The position numbers and the translations under genes are program-made. Below, piece by piece: positions 60,445 through 64,000 of a stretch of DNA of 64,000 bases. The stretch covers positions 248,001-312,000 of the forward strand of contig NZ_VEED01000004.1 in assembly GCF_007678255.1 (NCBI RefSeq). Reading direction: 5' to 3'. The stretch comes from Bacillus sp. X1(2014) (GTDB lineage: Bacteria > Bacillota > Bacilli > Bacillales_B > DSM-18226). The notes below the pieces were generated by a model. That model ran no database searches. It was not told the origin of the DNA and saw only the letters and a program-made list of their open reading frames with translations. Numbering within the stretch: position 1 is the first letter of the stretch; every line of letters starts with the position of its first letter.

Positions 60445-62410
60445 TTGGCATGACTTTTTTATTGTTGGCAACCCATTAATACTAGGTTCCCAGATTGCTA
60501 TTCTCTTAACAATGATCGGAATTGTTGCTGGAGTTACCTATTTAAAGAAATGGAAATGGCTCTGGAGAGAATGGTTAACAACCGTTGATCATAAACGAAT
60601 TGGAATTATGTATATCCTCTCTGGTGTATTAATGTTTTTCCGTGGCGGAGTGGACGGACTTTTAATGAAGGCTCAAACCTCACGTCCAGAAATGAAATTT
60701 TTAGATGCACAACATTACAATGAAATTTTTACTACACACGGTGTCATAATGATTTTGTTTGCAGCGATGCCATTATTAATTGGCTTAATGAACGTGGTAA
60801 TTCCGCTGCAAATCGGTGCTCGTGACGTTGCATTCCCACAACTTAACGCATTAAGCTTCTGGTTGTTCTTTAGTGGTGCAATGCTGTTTAATATTTCGTT
60901 TGTTGTCGGTGGGTCACCTGATGCTGGTTGGACTGCATACTTCCCTCTTGCAGGTAAAGAATTTACTCCAGGAATCGGGAATAACTATTATGCGATTGCC
61001 TTGCAAATTGCTGGGATTGGTACCCTGATGACGGGGATTAATTTTATAGTCACTATCTTAAAAATGAGAACAAAAGGCATGACACTAATGAGAATGCCAA
61101 TGTTTACATGGACTTCATTCATTGCGTCGGTGATTATTGTCGCTTCATTCCCAATTTTCACTGTTGCGCTTGCATTAATGACGTTTGATCGGATCTTTGG
61201 AACCCATTTCTTCACCTTAGCGGGTGGCGGTATGGATATGATGTGGGCTAACCTCTTCTGGTTATGGGGGCACCCTGAAGTATATATCGTTGTCCTTCCT
61301 GCATTTGGGATGTTCTCTGAGGTTATTTCAACCTTTTCAAGGAAAATGTTGTTCGGGTACAAATCAATGGTATTCTCCATTGTGGGAATTGCGTTTTTAA
61401 GTATGCTCGTTTGGGTTCACCACTTCTTTACAATGGGAGCTGGACCAGGAGTAAACTCTGTTTTCTCTATTACAACAATGATGATCGCCATTCCAACGGG
61501 AGTCAAAATGTTTAACTGGTTATTTACGATGAGAAAAGGACGTATTCAATTTACAACCGCGATGCTTTGGGCACTTGCGTTTGTTCCTTGCTTTGTCATC
61601 GGTGGCGTTACAGGAGTAATGCTTGCGATGGGTGCAGCGGATTATCAATATCACAACACCCTATTCCTTGTCGCTCACTTCCACTATGTGTTAATTCCTG
61701 GTGTTGTGTTTGCGGTATTTGCTGGACTTTATTACTGGTGGCCAAAAATGTTCGGCCATATGCTCAATGAGAAAATTGGTAAAATACATTTTTGGTTCTT
61801 TACAATTGGATTTAACTTAACGTTTATGCCAATGTTCTTCCTAGGATTAGATGGTGCGGTGCGTCGTTCGTACACTTATTCAGCTGAATCAGGCTATGCA
61901 CCATTATTCCTTTTATCCACTATTGGCGCAGTTATCTTAGCGATCGGCTTTGGCGCACTTTGCTATAACATTTATTGGAGTGCACGCTATGCAGACCGTA
62001 ATATTTCAAACGATCCATGGGATGCAAGAACACTAGAGTGGGCAACTGCTTCACCGCCTCCATTCTATAATTTTGCAAAACTGCCTGAAATTAAATCAGT
62101 CGATAGCTTCTGGTATATGAAAAAGAATAACGAAGGATTGACGTTGAAAGACGAAGAAATTGAAGAAATCCATATGCCAAGTAATTCCGGCTTACCAATC
62201 TATATGGGTGTAATCTTTGGCATTGCTGGTTTCTTCCTAGTCTTTGAATGGAAAATTGCGGCACTTGTAGCCACTGTTGGAATCCTAATCGGGTTAATCA
62301 TTCGTTCATTTGATTACAACGATGGTTTCCATGTTCATGTTGACGAAATCAAGGAAACTGAAAAAGCATGGCGTAACGTCGATAAAGGGGGGAACAGCCA
62401 TGTCAGCTAA
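60434..62410 (+). CDS. qoxB: cytochrome aa3 quinol oxidase subunit I
   Basis: About 658 residues with 14-15 helices, heme-copper oxidase subunit I. Ligand motifs: TTHGVIMI (low-spin heme His), WGHPEVYI (CuB His and cross-linked Tyr), VHHFFTMG (CuB His pair) and HFHYVLI (heme His). It reduces O2 to water with quinol electrons and pumps protons. I start at ATG 60434 with GGAGGTG 9 nt upstream; a longer frame to 60407 is in qoxA. Overlaps qoxC by about 11 bp. Confidence 0.96.
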   Translation: MNINWHDFFIVGNPLILGSQIAILLTMIGIVAGVTYLKKWKWLWREWLTTVDHKRIGIMYILSGVLMFFRGGVDGLLMKAQTSRPEMKFLDAQHYNEIFTTHGVIMILFAAMPLLIGLMNVVIPLQIGARDVAFPQLNALSFWLFFSGAMLFNISFVVGGSPDAGWTAYFPLAGKEFTPGIGNNYYAIALQIAGIGTLMTGINFIVTILKMRTKGMTLMRMPMFTWTSFIASVIIVASFPIFTVALALMTFDRIFGTHFFTLAGGGMDMMWANLFWLWGHPEVYIVVLPAFGMFSEVISTFSRKMLFGYKSMVFSIVGIAFLSMLVWVHHFFTMGAGPGVNSVFSITTMMIAIPTGVKMFNWLFTMRKGRIQFTTAMLWALAFVPCFVIGGVTGVMLAMGAADYQYHNTLFLVAHFHYVLIPGVVFAVFAGLYYWWPKMFGHMLNEKIGKIHFWFFTIGFNLTFMPMFFLGLDGAVRRSYTYSAESGYAPLFLLSTIGAVILAIGFGALCYNIYWSARYADRNISNDPWDARTLEWATASPPPFYNFAKLPEIKSVDSFWYMKKNNEGLTLKDEEIEEIHMPSNSGLPIYMGVIFGIAGFFLVFEWKIAALVATVGILIGLIIRSFDYNDGFHVHVDEIKETEKAWRNVDKGGNSHVS

Positions 62411-63005
62411 TGTAAACACAGCCTTACCACTCGAATATCAAACAGAACAGAACCGAATGAATATTCTCGGATTCTGGATTTTCTTAGGAGCGGAGATTGT
62501 CCTCTTTGGTACCCTCTTCGCGGTGTTTTCTGTCCTAAGTGCGAGATATGCTGGCGGACCAACACCAAAGGACCTTTTTGAAATAAAAGATGTTATGGTC
62601 GAAACGATACTCTTATTAACTAGTAGTTTTACTTGCGGTCTTGCCATTTATGAGATGCGCCGTCATAACCGGAATGGATTATTGTTATGGTTTATCATTA
62701 CCCTTCTCTTAGGTGCTGGCTTCGTGTTCATGGAAATCACAGAATTTATCCATTATGTTCATGAAGGAGCCACAATGCAAACAAGTGCTTTCCTTTCAAG
62801 CTTCTTTGTATTACTTGGAACACATGGACTGCACGTGAGTATGGGTATTGGCTGGGCGACTATGGTCATTATCCAAATACTAAAACGAGGTTTAACACCT
62901 GTAACTGCTCGTAAAACTTTTATCATCGGACTATATTGGCACTTTTTAGATGTTGTCTGGATCTTTATTTTCACATTTGTGTATTTAGCAAGGATGGTGG
63001 CATAA
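62400..63005 (+). CDS. qoxC: cytochrome aa3 quinol oxidase subunit III
   Basis: A 201-residue protein with five helices, beginning MSANVNTALPLEYQTEQNR. The blocks LGFWIFLGAEIVLFGTLFAV (in part), AIYEMRRHNR, FVLLGTHGLHVSMG and IGLYWHFLDVVWIFIF are typical of subunit III (QoxC/CyoC). It stabilises subunit I and its proton and O2 access. AAAGGGGGG is 7 nt before the ATG at 62400; the frame to 62310 runs through qoxB. Confidence 0.95.
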   Translation: MSANVNTALPLEYQTEQNRMNILGFWIFLGAEIVLFGTLFAVFSVLSARYAGGPTPKDLFEIKDVMVETILLLTSSFTCGLAIYEMRRHNRNGLLLWFIITLLLGAGFVFMEITEFIHYVHEGATMQTSAFLSSFFVLLGTHGLHVSMGIGWATMVIIQILKRGLTPVTARKTFIIGLYWHFLDVVWIFIFTFVYLARMVA

Positions 63006-63299
63006 ATGGCTAAAAATACAAAAGGATTTCCACTTACACATGTTTTAGGTTTTATTATGTCATTAGTACTAACTTTTGCAGCACTTGGTGTGGCACTGAA
63101 AACCAATCTTCCTTTTAAAACCATACTCTGGATCATTGGTTCATTAGCAGTCATCCAAGCTGCCCTTCAATTATATATGTTCATGCACATGAACGAAGGA
63201 GAAGACGGCAAGTCCCAAATCATCAACGTCGCTTACGGATTCTTCATCGCCTTCGTAACCGTAGCGGGATCGATCTGGGTTATGTCGTTCGGAATGTAA
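63006..63299 (+). CDS. qoxD: cytochrome aa3 quinol oxidase subunit IV
   Basis: A 97-residue protein with three helices. It directly follows qoxC (stop TAA and ATG adjoining), has the CyoD/QoxD pattern (HVLGFIMSLVLTFAALGVAL, then AALQLYMFMHMNEGEDGKS), and closes the operon. It aids assembly of the oxidase. A terminator built from the GGTGTCAGGCACC element follows after 23 bp. Confidence 0.93.
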   Translation: MAKNTKGFPLTHVLGFIMSLVLTFAALGVALKTNLPFKTILWIIGSLAVIQAALQLYMFMHMNEGEDGKSQIINVAYGFFIAFVTVAGSIWVMSFGM

Positions 63300-63321
63300 T
63301 TATAAATGTAGGTAAATAAAT

Positions 63322-63373
63322 AGGTGTCAGGCACCGTGTGAATTCTTCACATGGTGCCTGACACCCTTTTTTG
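63322..63373 (+). terminator. qox operon terminator built from a palindromic repeat element
   Basis: GGTGTCAGGCACC (63323-63335) and GGTGCCTGACACC (63353-63365) form a 13-bp perfect stem, with TGTGAA/TTCACA pairing inside the loop, followed by CTTTTTTG. The same 13-mer occurs at 19530. Confidence 0.92.
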
Positions 63374-63376
63374 TTC

Positions 63377-64000
63377 TTATTTTTTTATTCCACCGTTAAT
63401 TTTTCTCTTTCTTCTTACTAATTGGAAGATGATAAAAGCTATGTAAAGCGGGATTGCGACATAGATGAAATATGGGAAGCGATGCTGTTCTTTTTTGAAG
63501 ACAAGGTATATCGCGTACCCTAGGAAAAGTGTTACGATAATTCCATATTTCGGCAGTGGCACATCTTTCAAACTTGGGATTTTTATCGTGCTCACCATTA
63601 AGTAACAGATGATAAAAAAGGCAATGGGCAAGATGATCTCTGGCATCTTACCTTGGAACAGTGTTAGCAATGTTAACAATCCCCCACCTGCAGTGATGGG
63701 AACACCGGTAAAATAATGATTTGAAGATTTAACAGCATTAATATTAAAACGTGCTAATCGATAGGCTCCGAATAAAGGGAATAATCCTGAAATGGCCATC
63801 CCTGCTATACCAAACTCAGAGAAATAAGAATAATAAGCCATCATTGCCGGTGCAACACCAAAAGTTACCACATCTGCTAGCGAATCTAACTCTTTTCCCA
63901 ATTCACTATCAACCCGTAACATTCTTGCAATCCTTCCATCCATACTGTCGAGCATCATCCCTATTAATATTAATATGGCTGCATTTTTGTAATCCCCCTG
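63377..64000 (-). CDS. pssA: CDP-diacylglycerol--serine O-phosphatidyltransferase (start outside window)
   Basis: At least 207 residues are visible; the frame is open to the right edge and the gene starts beyond it. The CDP-alcohol phosphatidyltransferase motif DGRIARMLRVDSELGKELDS (DG-x2-AR-x8-G-x3-D) is followed by LADVVTFGVAPAMMAYY, as in phosphatidylserine synthases. It has about six helices and a basic C terminus (RRKRKINGGIKK). It makes phosphatidylserine, the precursor of phosphatidylethanolamine. It is convergent with qox. Confidence 0.9.
   Translation of the reverse strand, partial: QGDYKNAAILILIGMMLDSMDGRIARMLRVDSELGKELDSLADVVTFGVAPAMMAYYSYFSEFGIAGMAISGLFPLFGAYRLARFNINAVKSSNHYFTGVPITAGGGLLTLLTLFQGKMPEIILPIAFFIICYLMVSTIKIPSLKDVPLPKYGIIVTLFLGYAIYLVFKKEQHRFPYFIYVAIPLYIAFIIFQLVRRKRKINGGIKK

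Noticed and set aside
60988..61380. Long antisense frame in qoxB, and similar long antisense frames over other genes
   Set aside because: These are opposite-strand shadows of conserved coding sequence, without ribosome binding sites or recognisable products.

Overview
The window looks like chromosome of an aerobic, endospore-forming member of the Bacillaceae (Bacillus/Neobacillus type). The evidence is AT-rich DNA, strong AGGAGG-type ribosome binding sites, a complete germinant-receptor operon, GerPA/GerPF-like spore proteins behind a sigmaK-like promoter, a class A PBP, a quinol oxidase operon and Bacillus-type FMN and cobalamin riboswitches. No rRNA, tRNA, transposase, integrase or CRISPR array was seen. 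Genes at both edges are cut: a coiled-coil protein on the left and phosphatidylserine synthase on the right.

Layout. 1-9.2 kb: coiled-coil protein, an SSS-family transporter with its DUF3311 partner, two M20 amidohydrolases, a divergent GAF-PucR regulator, an NCS2 nucleobase permease and an EamA transporter, probably a ureide/purine or N-acyl/N-carbamoyl amino acid scavenging locus. 9.3-11.3 kb: ppaC and a GNAT. 11.4-25.0 kb: a large minus-strand catabolic island with iron alcohol dehydrogenase, aldehyde dehydrogenase, R2-like ligand-binding oxidase, two acyl-CoA ligases, an MBL hydrolase, thiolase, two SDRs, a two-subunit MaoC hydratase and an acyl-CoA dehydrogenase. 25.2-27.8 kb: a small protein, a GNAT and a PAS histidine kinase. 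27.8-33.4 kb: germinant receptor genes in the order A-C-B-B, with a divergent small two-TM protein. 33.4-40.9 kb: small membrane protein, aldo/keto reductase, MFS transporter, lone holin, MacB-type ABC exporter, class A PBP. 40.9-52.4 kb: a cobamide uptake and remodelling operon under a B12 riboswitch. 52.4-54.6 kb: a partial riboflavin operon (ribE-ribB-ribH) under an FMN riboswitch. 54.7-58.6 kb: small genes, a 52-bp hairpin repeat array, cold-shock protein, HAD phosphatase, and a gerPA-like/gerPA-like/Hsp20 operon. 58.8-63.3 kb: HesB-like protein and qoxABCD. 63.4-64.0 kb: pssA.

How the genes work together. The island at 11.4-25.0 kb carries every step of a beta-oxidation cycle (dehydrogenase, hydratase, 3-hydroxyacyl-CoA dehydrogenase, thiolase), two CoA ligases to feed it, and an alcohol-to-aldehyde-to-acid module beside a di-metal oxidase of unknown substrate. 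Two similar palindromes of TetR-operator type lie upstream of its two transcription units, and a perfect cre match lies inside it. The cobamide operon imports corrinoids (BtuFC plus an ATPase fused to CbiZ), rebuilds the nucleotide loop (CbiB, CobD, CobU, CobQ, CobS) and obtains alpha-ribazole through CblT/CblS; no cobT is present here. The riboflavin operon lacks ribD and the GTP cyclohydrolase II half of ribBA, so the pyrimidine branch must be encoded elsewhere. The qox promoter overlaps a near-perfect Rex-type operator.

The points most worth follow-up are the R2lox catabolic island with its shared operator, the 9-copy 52-bp hairpin array, the Rex-like site in the qox promoter, the truncated riboflavin operon and the gerP/Hsp20 operon. 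Everything here is read by eye; family assignments rest on motifs and remembered homologues, not on searches.
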